This document shows, in pieces, positions 39,641 through 50,618 of a stretch of 64,000 bases of DNA. This stretch comes from Liopterus haemorrhoidalis (taxonomy: Eukaryota > Arthropoda > Insecta > Coleoptera > Dytiscidae), in contig OZ020611.1 of assembly GCA_963971575.1 (NCBI GenBank), positions 225,610,260 to 225,674,259 on the forward strand. Reading direction: 5' to 3'. Position 1 is the stretch's first letter. Each line of letters begins with the position of its first letter. The translations under genes and the position numbers were made by a program. Below the pieces are notes generated by a model that saw only the letters and a list, made by a program, of their open reading frames with translations, was not told where the DNA came from and made no database searches.

Positions 39641-41180
39641 TTTCATAGGGGCTTTATGACAAAAACTTTAATTCTTTTCATCGGCATGCTGTATGAAAAC
39701 GCGGAAAATCATATATTTTTTTTTACAAGATTGCGTGACCGTTTGAGCCCATTGGGACCCTGCGAATCGCATGCCTATAAATTTTAAGACTCTAAATTTG
39801 TTTTAACTATCTTTTGATAAAACGGCAAGCATTATTAAATCAGAGAAAAACACAAAATTTGTAAAAAAGTGGTAATGCAATTTTCCATATAACCGGAAAG
39901 CGTGCAGGGGTTTAGTACCATCCTTTCTTTGTTGTCACAGGCTAAATATTCTCTCCTCCAAAAGGCATGCTGTATGAAATCGGAGACCATAAACTGTCAT
40001 GAGCTCCCGGTTTAACAGTAAAAATGTGTATAACAAAAATTGCTTATAATAAGAAAACAAATCTTTTATGTCCCGAGTTACGGTGTGACACTCTAAGACT
40101 AAAATCTTGAAATATCTCACTTATTATTTATCGTAATACGTTGCCAAGCAGCGACCATGTACCTTGTCATACGGAATGTAAATTCAGTTAAAATAACAAG
40201 ACTTGCGTCAGCTGATTAACTGACTGACCAAGACCAACACTACCAAAAAAAAATATATTTTCAAAATCGACAACTTTAACTACAATATTTAATTTTAATC
40301 CGGTTTCCTTTACAAACTAACAATAATTTGACATATGCTTTCAACCTATTATGTAATGTAACCTGTTATGTAATGAGCTCAACTTGTTACGTAATGGGCT
40401 CATTACGTAACAGGTCAGCGGTGTGTAATAAAAAGGAGTGGGCAACGTGCTACATTTACTAATCACGTCTGTAATGAGCGTAATTCTATGTAGTTATGGA
40501 AAAAATAAACTTCGTATTTAGGACGAAACATTTAACAGAATTGTATATCACATTCTGTTTATTTGTACAGGAACCATCTGCAAATGACATTTTTTGTTTT
40601 TTAACTAAATCTATTTGGAAACAATCGGATAATTGTTAAAACTTTATCCAAGATTTAATTTATAGTTTGAAGTTAGTTCGAGCAAACTTTTTGAATCAGC
40701 GTTAAGAAAACATTTACCCACAATTTTGATATGAACGTAGGGGAATACGAATTGAAGAATTACTCATTTATTATTGACCCTACCGAGAACGAACTATAAT
40801 GAACAGGTATATTCTGCCATGATTAAAGCTCTAACTTTACTGCATATTTTAGAAACCCTGCTACCTGCTAGACATATTGCTTTTATAGTATATTACGGGG
40901 AAATTTTCTGTAGATACAATTTCAGCAAAGTAAGTCCTGTAAGAATTGTATGAAACTATAAAATGGTGTATTGTGAATTTATACAAATTTTAGAATTTCG
41001 TTGGAAACTAGTAACTGAAGCATCTCTACAAAGGATCCGTAGTTTAAAAAAATTATATGAAAGATCTTAGTACTCAAATAACGAATAAAAATGATTATCA
41101 AAAAATTGTTGAAATTAGGTAATTATAGAAAAAAATATTGTCCTACACATCCAACATTCTATTGACTTGTTACACTTATT
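39641..41180. other. No gene recognised; short inverted repeat
   Basis: 40352-40415 holds a hairpin (ACCTGTTATGTAATGAGCTC with a near-perfect complement). 39950-40135 belongs to the family of 58800-60440. No genes. Confidence 0.45.
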
Positions 41181-41184
41181 AAAT

Positions 41185-41229
41185 ACCTACAAAACACTAA
41201 AATGTGTGAAAATTCATACTTCACATCAA
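41185..41229 (+). repeat. 3' terminus of a GTCT element joined to the next copy
   Basis: AAATGTGTGAAAATTCATACTTCACATCAA is the family 3' end, and after only TTTTT a new 5' end (AGGGTTATGTTGGTATGACC) starts at 41235. No more than about 60 bp of the first element remains. Confidence 0.75.
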
Positions 41230-41234
41230 TTTTT

Positions 41235-41700
41235 AGGGTTATGTTGGTATGACCACAAAAAAACCTTGTCTGTCTGTCTATCTGTCTATACGGTAGAAAT
41301 TGTAGCCAAACGGTTGAATACAGAAAGTTGATATTTGGCATACTTGTACAAGTATTTGACCCACATAGAGGAAAACTATAGAGAGTTCACAAAAATTCAG
41401 CGCGGGGTAAATATAAACAAATATGTATTTAAAGGAAAGATAAATATATTTTTTTAAATTTTGAGTGGGGTTGATAGCTCTTAATGCGTGGATGCACAAA
41501 AATAAATTTATTTTTAATAATTCTTTTTTTTTGTGAGGTTTTTGTCAATATAATGGCAAAAAAATGTTGTCCCCTAATCTCCCAGAGGGGTTGAACTAAA
41601 AATCTGAAAAATATCTCAATAATGTACATTGATGGAAACTGGAATAGATCAACAGGAAATTTTGATCAAATTGTTTTTTTTTTGCAAAATATTACTCAAT
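41235..41700 (+). mobile_element. Diverged GTCT element, 5' part
   Basis: AGGGTTATGTTGGTATGACC, three GTCT units, GTAGCCAAACGGTTGAA, TTGATATTTGGCATACTTGT, and later CCCAGAGGGGTTGAACTAAA and AATCTGAAAAATATCTCAAT follow family order. It ends near a T-run at 41670-41690; beyond that an inverted fragment begins. Confidence 0.7.
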
Positions 41701-41715
41701 AGTTTTCCTATATGT

Positions 41716-42087
41716 CCCAGCAAACATTCAACTAACGGCCGAATGCCGGCTAACTGCTTTTATGCTGGTAAATTACTGGCAACAAAAGTAAGTGCAACGC
41801 CAGTATTAATAATGTACTTCACATTTGTATTTCGCATTCCGCCTATACGAAGTACTTTACCAGCATTTTATAAGCACTCTTCTTCACTCATACTTTTTAC
41901 TTAAAACCATCAGAAATAAATCTTGCAACTAATGCGATTATTTTGCACTTTACCGTTGCTGGGCCAGCAACTGATACATCAATGGGCCAGTAACGGCCCC
42001 GGGGACACCGGGGTACTGGCCCATTACTTTCAATGCCGGGGAGTATGTGCTTTACCAGTACTGGCCCGTATAAAAATGTTTGCTGGG
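41716..42087. mobile_element. TIR MITE inserted in an inverted GTCT fragment, 372 bp
   Basis: Termini CCCAGCAAACATT and AATGTTTGCTGGG. The interior is dense in GGCCAGTAA / TTACTGGC motifs in both orientations. The host reads CCTATATG|TGGGTCAG, close to the GTCT-family CCTATGTGCGGGTCAA, so the insertion point is clear, with at most GT duplicated. Confidence 0.8.
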
Positions 42088-42228
42088 GTGGGTCAGAAAG
42101 TTTCACTAGCATGCCAAATTTCAACTTTCTAGGTCCACCCGTATGGCCACAATTTCTACAGTACAGACAGACAGACACACAGACACATAAGTGGTGTTAT
42201 AAGGGTTTTTGGTGATCATACCTATAAA
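42088..42228 (-). repeat. Inverted 5' fragment of a GTCT element
   Basis: GCATGCCAAATTTCAACTTTCTAGG, CAGACAGACAGACA and the GGGTTTTTGGTGATCATACC end are the minus-strand 5' part of the family. A few bases left of the MITE (about 41701-41715) belong to it too. The outer end is cut by the hAT MITE at 42229. Confidence 0.75.
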
Positions 42229-42455
42229 CAGAGCCGCAGTAAAGAAAACTTGCGCTAGGGGCAGAGCTGTGTTTTGGCGTCCTGGGGAAATAAAAACAAG
42301 GTTTTTACCCCTCAAAATTTAAGTGATGAGCAAAAAAAATGGTCCTCACCTCCCAAAATCCAAGTGACGAGCAAAAAAAACCTTCGCAATGGCGCCCCTT
42401 AGGAAGCCCCTAGGGGCCGTCGCCCTCTCCGCCCCCCCTCCTTACTGCGGCTCTG
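42229..42455. mobile_element. hAT-type MITE, 227 bp
   Basis: Termini CAGAGCCGCAGTAA and TTACTGCGGCTCTG; flanking 8-mers CCTATAAA and CCAATAAA match at 7 of 8. It contains two units of the AAGTGATGAGCAAAAAAAA minisatellite motif. Confidence 0.85.
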
Positions 42456-42497
42456 CCAATAAAACAAATGAATCAACAATTGAACAGGTAATCGGTT

Positions 42498-42572
42498 ATT
42501 AAATGAAATGCTTGGTAAAGTTTCACAAACTGTTCCCAAGTTTTAACTGTTTTACCAAGCATTTCATTTAAT
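42498..42572. repeat. Perfect 22-bp inverted repeat
   Basis: ATTAAATGAAATGCTTGGTA continues to 22 bases and is exactly complementary to 42551-42572, with a 31-nt loop. It could be a very small foldback element or the stem of a hairpin RNA; nothing else supports transcription. Confidence 0.85.
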
Positions 42573-43473
42573 ATTTGAGTTGCACCAAGTAAAACTATCA
42601 ACTATTCAATACAAACAATTGAACAAATAAATTTGTTCCCTCCACTATTGCGAGATCTTCTCAATTTGGCTACTAGGAATACCAACATTTAGATTTAAAT
42701 TTCATAATTCCAAATTGTATAGTCATAGTGGTAGAAATTAAAAAATTAAAGATGGTGGCCGGGCGTGGAAATTTATAATAGAATATTATTTGAGACAATT
42801 AAAAATTTTGCGCTTCAAACACAGTTGTACACGTGCCGGGCTCTTTGTATTTAAATTAAAATTATCTAAAATTAACTAATGAGAATAAACAACACAACGA
42901 CTAATATAAAATGATGAATCCAACATCCATATGTTCTCATTTCTGAAGTCTTAATTTAATGGATACCATTACTACATAAACATTATATTGTTTTCATAGC
43001 AAAGATAATACAATCTCGTATATTAAATCTTCAACTGGGATTAATTCTTCAAAATATATAAAGATGTACACGGGTAGAGAGTATAGAGCGCCGCTCGTGG
43101 TAGATAGTTTACTAACACATTCTTGGCGTAACGCACTTGTTATCATTGGCAACCGCTATGTTATTCTTCCGTTTTCATTTTGTGATCTGTTTTATGTTCT
43201 TATGTTTGTATACAACACAACAGGTCCGACTTAATTCACTCGTTATTTACACATTTCTGACTCATATGGGTCAATATCTCTATTTCAGAATGCTCAGCTT
43301 TCAATACATCGCATTTTTTTAACGAATTTATTTTGAAAGAAAAATGTATAGCAGCACATTGCTGTGGTAGAAGGTAAAATGAAAATTACTAATTAAACAG
43401 TGGCTTTACTTTACTTTACCCCCCTCCTCCGCATTCTTTTCGGTCTCCTACTGGGAGACTAGAGACAAAAAAA
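42573..43473. other. No gene recognised
   Basis: AT-rich sequence with no termini or motifs. A 61-codon frame at 43137 rich in F, L and Y is unsupported. Confidence 0.4.
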
Positions 43474-44501
<1,028 letters not shown>

Positions 44502-44866
44502 AAAAATGGACAAATTTCAATCGGAACCTACTATAAATACCTCTTATAAATGAGAACTACTTGTAAATGCCTCAATATCCATTTTAAACAACTATTTTAG
44601 CAACGATAATAGCAGAGTAATCAAAATTGTGAGACGCGTCGCTTTGCTCGACTATAACAACGATATAACCTCGCTGCAGTACGCTCCACTATGCGCGTGT
44701 TAACAGGAATTCATTTATTTAATTTCGTCGCTTTGCTTTCCGCTTTCATCGGTGCTTTGCTGTCTGCTTCACTATGTGTTTAGCCTTAGCGAGTATATAG
44801 CTCTTAGGTCTCCAGTCGGTATACACCTTGGCTAAATTAAAGAATGTTCAATTACGTGTCAATTTA
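44502..44866. other. No gene recognised
   Basis: Mixed composition, no frames or termini. Confidence 0.4.
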
Positions 44867-45297
44867 CGTTATGCCCGCGGGCCGTGTCTGGCCCGATACT
44901 TATTTTTAAACGACACGCATTGAAGGCTTTTTAGGATTTCCTAGGTATATTCAGAAACACCTATACTATTGAGGTCCAGCATATGGCCCACGGACCGTAC
45001 CTGGCCCGATATTAATTTTTGAACGACACGCATTAATCAGCTTTTTAGGATTTCCTAGGTATAATCAGAAACAACTATACCATCCATGTCCAGCATGTAG
45101 CCTGCGGGCAGTATCCGGCCCGATACTAAATTTTAAACGACACGCATTGAGCGGCTTTTTAGGATTTCCTAGGTATAATCAGAAACAGCTATACCAGTGA
45201 TGTCCAGCATATGGCCCACGGACCGTACCCGGCCCGATATTAATTTTTAAACGACACGCATTAAGCAGCTTTTTAGAATTTCCTAGGTATAATCAAG
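44867..45297 (+). repeat. Tandem repeat, period 113-114 bp, about four copies
   Basis: ACGACACGCATT recurs at intervals of 113, 114 and 114 bp. Each unit has a TGTCCAGCAT..GGCC.ACGGACCGTA..CGGCCCGATA part, which resembles the GC-rich terminus of some hAT elements, and a TTTTTAGGATTTCCTAGGTATAATCAGAAAC part. Confidence 0.9.
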
Positions 45298-45589
45298 AAA
45301 CGTTTTTGTTTTGTTAATATACGCAGAATCTTGCAAATTTTAATAATTGATTCCTGCTTATATTGATAATAAACATCTAATAATAACAAAGTCTGCTAGT
45401 AGATTTTAAACATGTTACGAAGCCATCGTAGTTGGTTTAAGAACGCACAGATGTCGAACTATTCGTAACCCACTAATTTTCAACTGCTGTAAACGCTACG
45501 TCGAACGTTAAAATAATGTATTAAAACATATGTATAACGACGTATACTACAGTCTAGAGTCTATTAATTTAAAGAGCTCTGAATGCAGC

Positions 45590-46064
45590 TTAAAGTCTGG
45601 AACAGAATGCACAGCGCGCTACGCCGTCAGCGCGCCGTCATTTGCGACGGCGTTGCTGAGAACGCCGTTGAATTTTCGCCTGCCCACAATGCAATCATTT
45701 TTAACGCCGTCAAGTGTCACTTGACAACCTATATCTGTGTTTATACGTGCGTTTTCTTTTATTAAAAATATAATGGATGATAAAGACTTGTGTGTGATGT
45801 TATTTATGTTGTATGCAAGTTATTTATACATACAAACACTTTACCATTCAGTAAAAACTGAGGTTAGGTGTTCTGCGTCAACGTTCAACGGCGTCAGTTG
45901 GAAGTTGACGAACATTCAGTATCAACGGCGTTCGAACGCCGTAGGACGTTTCCATTCTGTGCACTTGCGTACGACAGCTTGGTTTTAACTTTCTTCTGAC
46001 AGATAGCGCCGTACGAACGCCGTCAACGCGCCGTAGAACTCGTTGCATTCTGTTCCCCACTTAA
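45590..46064. mobile_element. GC-rich TIR MITE, about 470 bp
   Basis: Ends TTAAAGTCTGGAACAGAATGCA and TGCATTCTGTTCCCCACTTAA are inverted. The interior is dense in ACGGCGTT/AACGCCGT motifs in both orientations, against an AT-rich background. A TTA/TAA target (PIF/Harbinger-like) is plausible. Frames in it on both strands are not genes. Confidence 0.7.
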
Positions 46065-46729
46065 GGCCAAAAAGGAAACAAACTGATTCGTCAGTTCAAA
46101 ACTAATAAAAGATTTTTTCTCTTTGTTTAAAATTGTGAACATTTTCAAAAAATAACTGGTTGAAAATATTATATATATTTAAAATCTCAATGCTGTTTTC
46201 ATATTATTTGTCATTAAAATTCAATGATATTCAATCATACTTGATTAATTTTTCATTTTTGACATTAAACCAATTGTTTCAAAAATAATCTATTAACAAA
46301 ATAAATTAATTAAAAATTTCCGTATAATTTATATATTTTTGTTTGAAATAATTAAATAGTGCGCGTTGAAATTTATATCTATTGATGGAATTTTATTAAA
46401 ATGATAAATTACCGAATTTAAATAATGTAGTGTTATTAATAAAAATTGATAATCCGCAATCATTTGATCCTGCTTCCCTCTGTCGAGCTGTTATCGTACT
46501 AAACTTAATTTATCTTTTGTTCTATTAGTTTTGTCAGTTATTAATTAGTCATTCGTAAGTTGATAACACTGCTGATATGTTGGATACAAGAAACTTGATT
46601 CAAAACAACAGTAAACTTGCTTTTAAATTTATTATATTGAATTATCAATTTATTGACTATTTAATAAATGAAACAAACAGAAAGATAAGTAATTTTACTT
46701 TTTACACGGCTGTGAAATAGTTATTTATG
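46065..46729. other. No gene recognised
   Basis: Very AT-rich; no motifs found. Confidence 0.4.
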
Positions 46730-46823
46730 CACCAAGGGTGTTACTAAAATGATTACGCCCGGAGAGTGACGTAATACAACCCGAGGGGGCGGAAGAGATC
46801 AAGGGGATGAAGCCAGAGTTAGA

Positions 46824-47166
46824 TAGGGTGTCCATTTTCTTGAGAAAGCAATGCGGGACAGAGCAAAAAAAAGTCGTCACTTCCCAAATATAAGTGAAGA
46901 GCAAAAAAAAGATCCTAACCTCCCAAATATACGGAAAGGGCAAAAAAAGGTCCTCACCTCCCAAATATAAGTAAAGAGCAAAAAAAAAGGTCTTCACCCT
47001 CCAAATATAATTAAAGAGCAAACGAAAAGGTTCTCACCTCCCCAAATACAAGTCAAGTGTACAAAAGTTAGAAAATGCGGGACATTTTGCGGGACATGTC
47101 ATAAGGTGGGACACCGAATCAAAATGCGGGACTGTCCCGCGAAATGCTGGACGAATGGTCACCCTA
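46824..47166. mobile_element. hAT-type MITE inside the LINE, 343 bp
   Basis: Termini TAGGGTGTCCATTTTC and CGAATGGTCACCCTA; flanking 8-mers GAGTTAGA and GTGTTGGA match at 6 of 8. About 200 bp of it is the tandem minisatellite described at 46862-47060. Confidence 0.75.
46862..47060. repeat. Minisatellite, about 40 bp x 5
   Basis: Unit AGAGCAAAAAAAAGGTCCTCACCTCCCAAATATAAGTAA in five variants. Related single units or arrays lie in MITEs at 5241, 14537, 42229, 61275 and in 60950-61065. Confidence 0.85.
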
Positions 47167-48180
47167 GTGTTGGAGGACACAAGAAGAAAGATAGAAATAA
47201 TAGAAAAAATGAGAGAGGGCCAAAGTCGGGAGGACAGGAGGAGGTGGAATTATGGCAATTGGAGAAAAGGATGGAAGAGGTAGAAATAGGACAAGAAAGG
47301 GCTGAAAGGGAACTAAGGAGAAACAATATAGTAGTCAGAGCGGCAGAGTTGAACAATATGGAGAGTAGGGAGGTAGGAATTAGAAAAATGATAAAGGACT
47401 TAACAGGGAAAGAAATAAAAGTAGGGAGAATATAGGAGATAGGAAAGGGAGATGTGGATAGTACAATTGAAAAAGTAGGAAAATAAAAGAGTAGTGATGA
47501 TGCAGAAAAGTAGGCTGAGTGGAAAGGAACTGTACGTTGATGATAACTTAACAAAGAAGGAGAGAGAGATTCAGAAGAAGCTAAGGGATATGCTGAGAGA
47601 AGAAAAGGAAAAAGGCAGACAAGCGAAGCTGGGCTACATGAAGCAACAAATAGATGGTTGCGATGGAATGAGGCTAGGGGTGAGTTAGAGGAAATGCGGG
47701 ATTTTCGGCAAGAGGGGAGAATTGAAATCGGAGAAGGATAATAGGAAGGTGTATGAGGATGAAGAAAGAGGCCCGGAGGGATGCAGAAGGGGGAAAAGGA
47801 AGGGAGGAAGGGGGATGAGGTTACCTGGATGGGGGAGGAAGAAAGTGACATAGGAGAAGGGTGAAGAAAAGGATGGAAGGGGAGAGAAGGGAAGAAAATA
47901 TAATAAGAGGAGGGAGAGAGCTGAGTGAGGAAAGGAAGAGAGTGGTGGAAAGGAGAAAATTGAAGGAGTCCAAAGATGGGGACGAAGCCATGGTGGGGAA
48001 AGAAGAACAGAAGAACTGAGATTAGGAAGGAAGAGAGAGGCAAGGAGGAGGAAAGAAGAGAGGGAAGAGAAGAGAATAAGAACTTAGTTTGTAAAGTAAA
48101 ATAATGTATTACGTATTTGGGTAATTGTTTGAACTCGGCACGCCGAAAGGCCCAGGGGTGATAAATAATATATATATACA

Positions 48181-48499
48181 ACCCTAAAGCCTCTGGTCTG
48201 AAGGGTGGATGTCGCTCGATGGGCGTAATCATCCAGTAACGCCAACGGTGCATACAAGATTTTATTTTTCACTTCAAATAAAATAAATATTAACAGTTCT
48301 GGTAGCTAATGGCAATAAACATGCATTTATAGACAAAGTCAAATGTTTTTTTTAATCGTTTAATTATCAGAATTGATATTAACATTAAAATAAATATGCA
48401 AGAATTACTCGAATATATCAACATAATGCACAAAAAGCAACACAAAGTTTGATGCCAACTAAATCCAAAACATAAATATGAAAAAGAATATGAAACCTT
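48181..48499. other. No gene recognised
   Basis: AT-rich spacer between the LINE 3' end and the mariner fragment. Confidence 0.4.
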
Positions 48500-48943
48500 G
48501 CAATGGTTTATGGTAATCAAAAATGCTGTGCGCAGAATGATTGAAGAAGATCGGCATGTGACTTACCGTGAGATAGAGGCATCCTTTGGCATATCGCAGA
48601 CTGCAATACAATCGATTTTGTATGACCATTTAGCTGTGAAAAAGATCTGTTCCCGATGGATTCCGCATAATTTGACCGAAGCTCAAAAAAAGGCTTGTGT
48701 TGATTTGTGTAAGGGATTGCGAAAAAAATTCAACCTAGTCACTGCAAAATCCGTATACAACAACGTTATAGGTGAAGAAACTTGGATTTACTCATATGAA
48801 TCGGAAACTAAGCAACAATCCACTGTTTGGGTCTTACGAGATGAACCGAAACCCACAAAAATTGTTCATTCATGAAGCACTTTCAAAAAATTATCGCTTG
48901 TTTCTTCGTTTGTACTGGACATGTCGCAACCATTCCTGTAGAG
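48500..48943 (+). pseudogene. mariner transposase fragment
   Basis: The frame reads NAVRRMIEEDRHVTYREIEA, FGISQTAIQSILYDHLAVKK, CSRWIPHNLTEAQKKACVD, then VYNNVIGEETWIYSYESETK. It covers the second half of the DNA-binding domain and the first catalytic block. The first catalytic Asp (normally GDETW) is Glu here (GEETW). A stop after PTKIVHS and a shift lead to NYRLFLRLYWTCRNHSC, equivalent to the FF..GHVATVPV block. The same subfamily as 17736-19140, by shared VYN.V.G..TWIYSYE. The 3' part is cut by a hAT at 48944. Confidence 0.85.
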
Positions 48944-49261
48944 CAGTGCTTCTTAAACTTTTTGGTGTCGCGGCTCAAATCTCTCCCCATGGTTACCCTA
49001 TTTTTTTTTTTTTTTGCACAGGTTGGGTAAAAAAATAATTTTTTGTTTAATATATAGTTACATATATTTTTTTACGCTCAGTCATTCAATAATCTACGTA
49101 CAATGAAGAATAATATTTATGTAGCATTGAAGTTAAAGCTACTTATCCTTTTAAAATAATAAAACATTTAACAAGTGTTATATTTGCGGCTCTTCGAGGC
49201 CCCCTTATGGGAAGGCCACGACTCCCTAGGGGGCCGCGACCCCCCACTTTAAGAAGCTTCG
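48944..49261. mobile_element. hAT-type MITE, 3' end eroded
   Basis: Left terminus CAGTGCTTCTTAAACTTTTTGG; right end CCACTTTAAGAAGC followed by diverged bases where ACTG is expected. CGCGGC/GCCGCG subterminal motifs are symmetric. No 8-bp duplication is visible, and the mariner does not resume on the right, so the right flank has been lost. Confidence 0.7.
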
Positions 49262-50286
49262 CTTTTATTATTAATTTATTTTAATTACCTTGTATATCAA
49301 CATAAAAATTTCATAGCGAGTTTATTGGTATACAAGATGCTTGGAGGAAGAAGAAGAATTTGTGTATGAGAAGAAAAAACTAACAGACAATGCCCAAGAA
49401 AAAATAAAGAGAAAACGATAGAGAGATGGAGAGAGAGACAGAGAGATACTGTCTATATAATCAAAATGTTCTTTTTAAATAGGATATAAATAATTAACTT
49501 ATGATTTCAATGTCTTGAAGAGTTTCTAAACAAATTAATTACTTTAGTAAGAAGCAAAAAAGAACCTCGTATTAAAATCCGAAGAATGCGTGAGTAAAAA
49601 TCCATCATCCTTAACCTATAATGCATCAAATAAAGACATAATCATCAGCAGAAAACAACGTATATATCATTAATAATAACATGATTAACGACATCCATTG
49701 ATTTCAAACGTCGCGCTCTAACCGATAGTTCGAAATAAATCAAGCTCAATTGTACCAACATTCAGATATAAAATTCCCCACCGCCATACTGAGTGCAGTT
49801 TATTGCAATTATGTTGAACGGCAATTAGCATAATTACTCCTAGTGCATTCAATTGTTTCCTGTGTTTTATTTTTATTATTGTTGAATCATTAATTAATTT
49901 GGGAAACGATTTTAAAATAGCTGTGATTGTTTTACGAATTAAATCCATGATTATTCGTTGTTTTTATTGTTAAATCAAGTAGAATACTATTTATTTGTTG
50001 ATTATGGGAATTGTTAGGGGTTATTGTTGTGTTAACATGCACTACTAAATCTATTAGTTACGATTTGATTTGTCCGATTTAATATTTGAATCTTTAACTA
50101 CACACAGAACAGAAAGTTGATTTCTGTGCTGGATTACGAGTCTTCGAGGCCTTTAGCTAAGGTGGCCTAATATTCAAAGGACAAAGGCAACTTAATAATC
50201 ACGAAATCATTATTAAGATGGACATAAAAAGTACGTTTACAAATAAAATCACATATAATATAATAGCAGTATTGGAATTACTCCTT
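49262..50286. other. No gene recognised
   Basis: Contains a purine-rich patch at 49330-49450 resembling 7560-7660. No credible gene. Confidence 0.4.
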
Positions 50287-50618
50287 CCCCACCTCGAGGT
50301 TACTGACAGCCACTAAGCCGGACATAACCCTCCTGGATATCAAGACCAAACAGATGTTTGTGATCGAATTCCCGAGTCCAGCTGAGAAGAATATCTCTCT
50401 CAAGAAGGAGGAGAAGAAGTCCAAATATATGGATTTCTTATCCGAGCTTAGAAAGCTGTATCCAGGGTATAAAGTTGTAGTCCTGATAGTTTGGGTGGTA
50501 TGAAAGCGTCCTATCGAAGGAAAATCGAGTCCATTCCCGCCTGCAGATCTTCTGCCACCTCTTTGATCTGTAGGAAGCAGAAAGCAGTGTTGTTCGTGTC
50601 ACTCCGTCGTGTACAGAC
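50287..50618 (+). pseudogene. Non-LTR retrotransposon C-terminal endonuclease-like segment
   Basis: The frame reads ATKPDITLLDIKTKQMFVIE, then FPSPAEKNISLKKEEKKSKY and LSELRKLYPGYKVVVL. After a one-base loss it continues LGGMKASYRRKIESIPACRS, QKAVLFVSLRRVQT. The order KPDI..D...FVIEF..P.E.NI...EK..KY...ELR.LYPGYKV is the PD-(D/E)XK-like tail that follows the reverse transcriptase in several non-LTR families. Only this tail is present. A hAT inserted at 50619 truncates it; a few more codons (TGSGVISASAYC) appear after 51756. Confidence 0.65.

Larger units (their letters stand above)
46730..48180 (+). pseudogene. Non-LTR retrotransposon with ORF1 part and 3' end; ORF2 deleted
   Basis: After a hAT MITE (46824-47166) is removed, a coding stretch with AEEIKGMKPELD joins LEDTRRKIEIIEKMREGQSR, a charged coiled-coil-like ORF1. 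A frame at 47106-47435 with LEKRMEEVEIGQERAERELR and REVGIRKMIKDLTGKEIKV is the ORF1 middle. A second frame at 47494 (NLTKKEREIQKKLRDMLREE) is the ORF1 C-terminal RRM-like area. Then comes a purine-rich region and the 3' UTR hairpin CACGCCGAAAGGCCCAGGG with a TGATAAATAATATATATATA tail, shared with 21168-21852. The reverse transcriptase is entirely missing. Confidence 0.7.

Noticed and set aside
45530..46060. Frames of 60-83 codons with Cys and Arg
   Set aside because: They lie across the arms of a GC-rich MITE and appear on both strands.
47159..48253. 364-codon minus-strand frame rich in S, P, L and F
   Set aside because: It is the reverse complement of a purine-rich LINE ORF1 and 3' region; absence of stops follows from the A/G bias. 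No domain.
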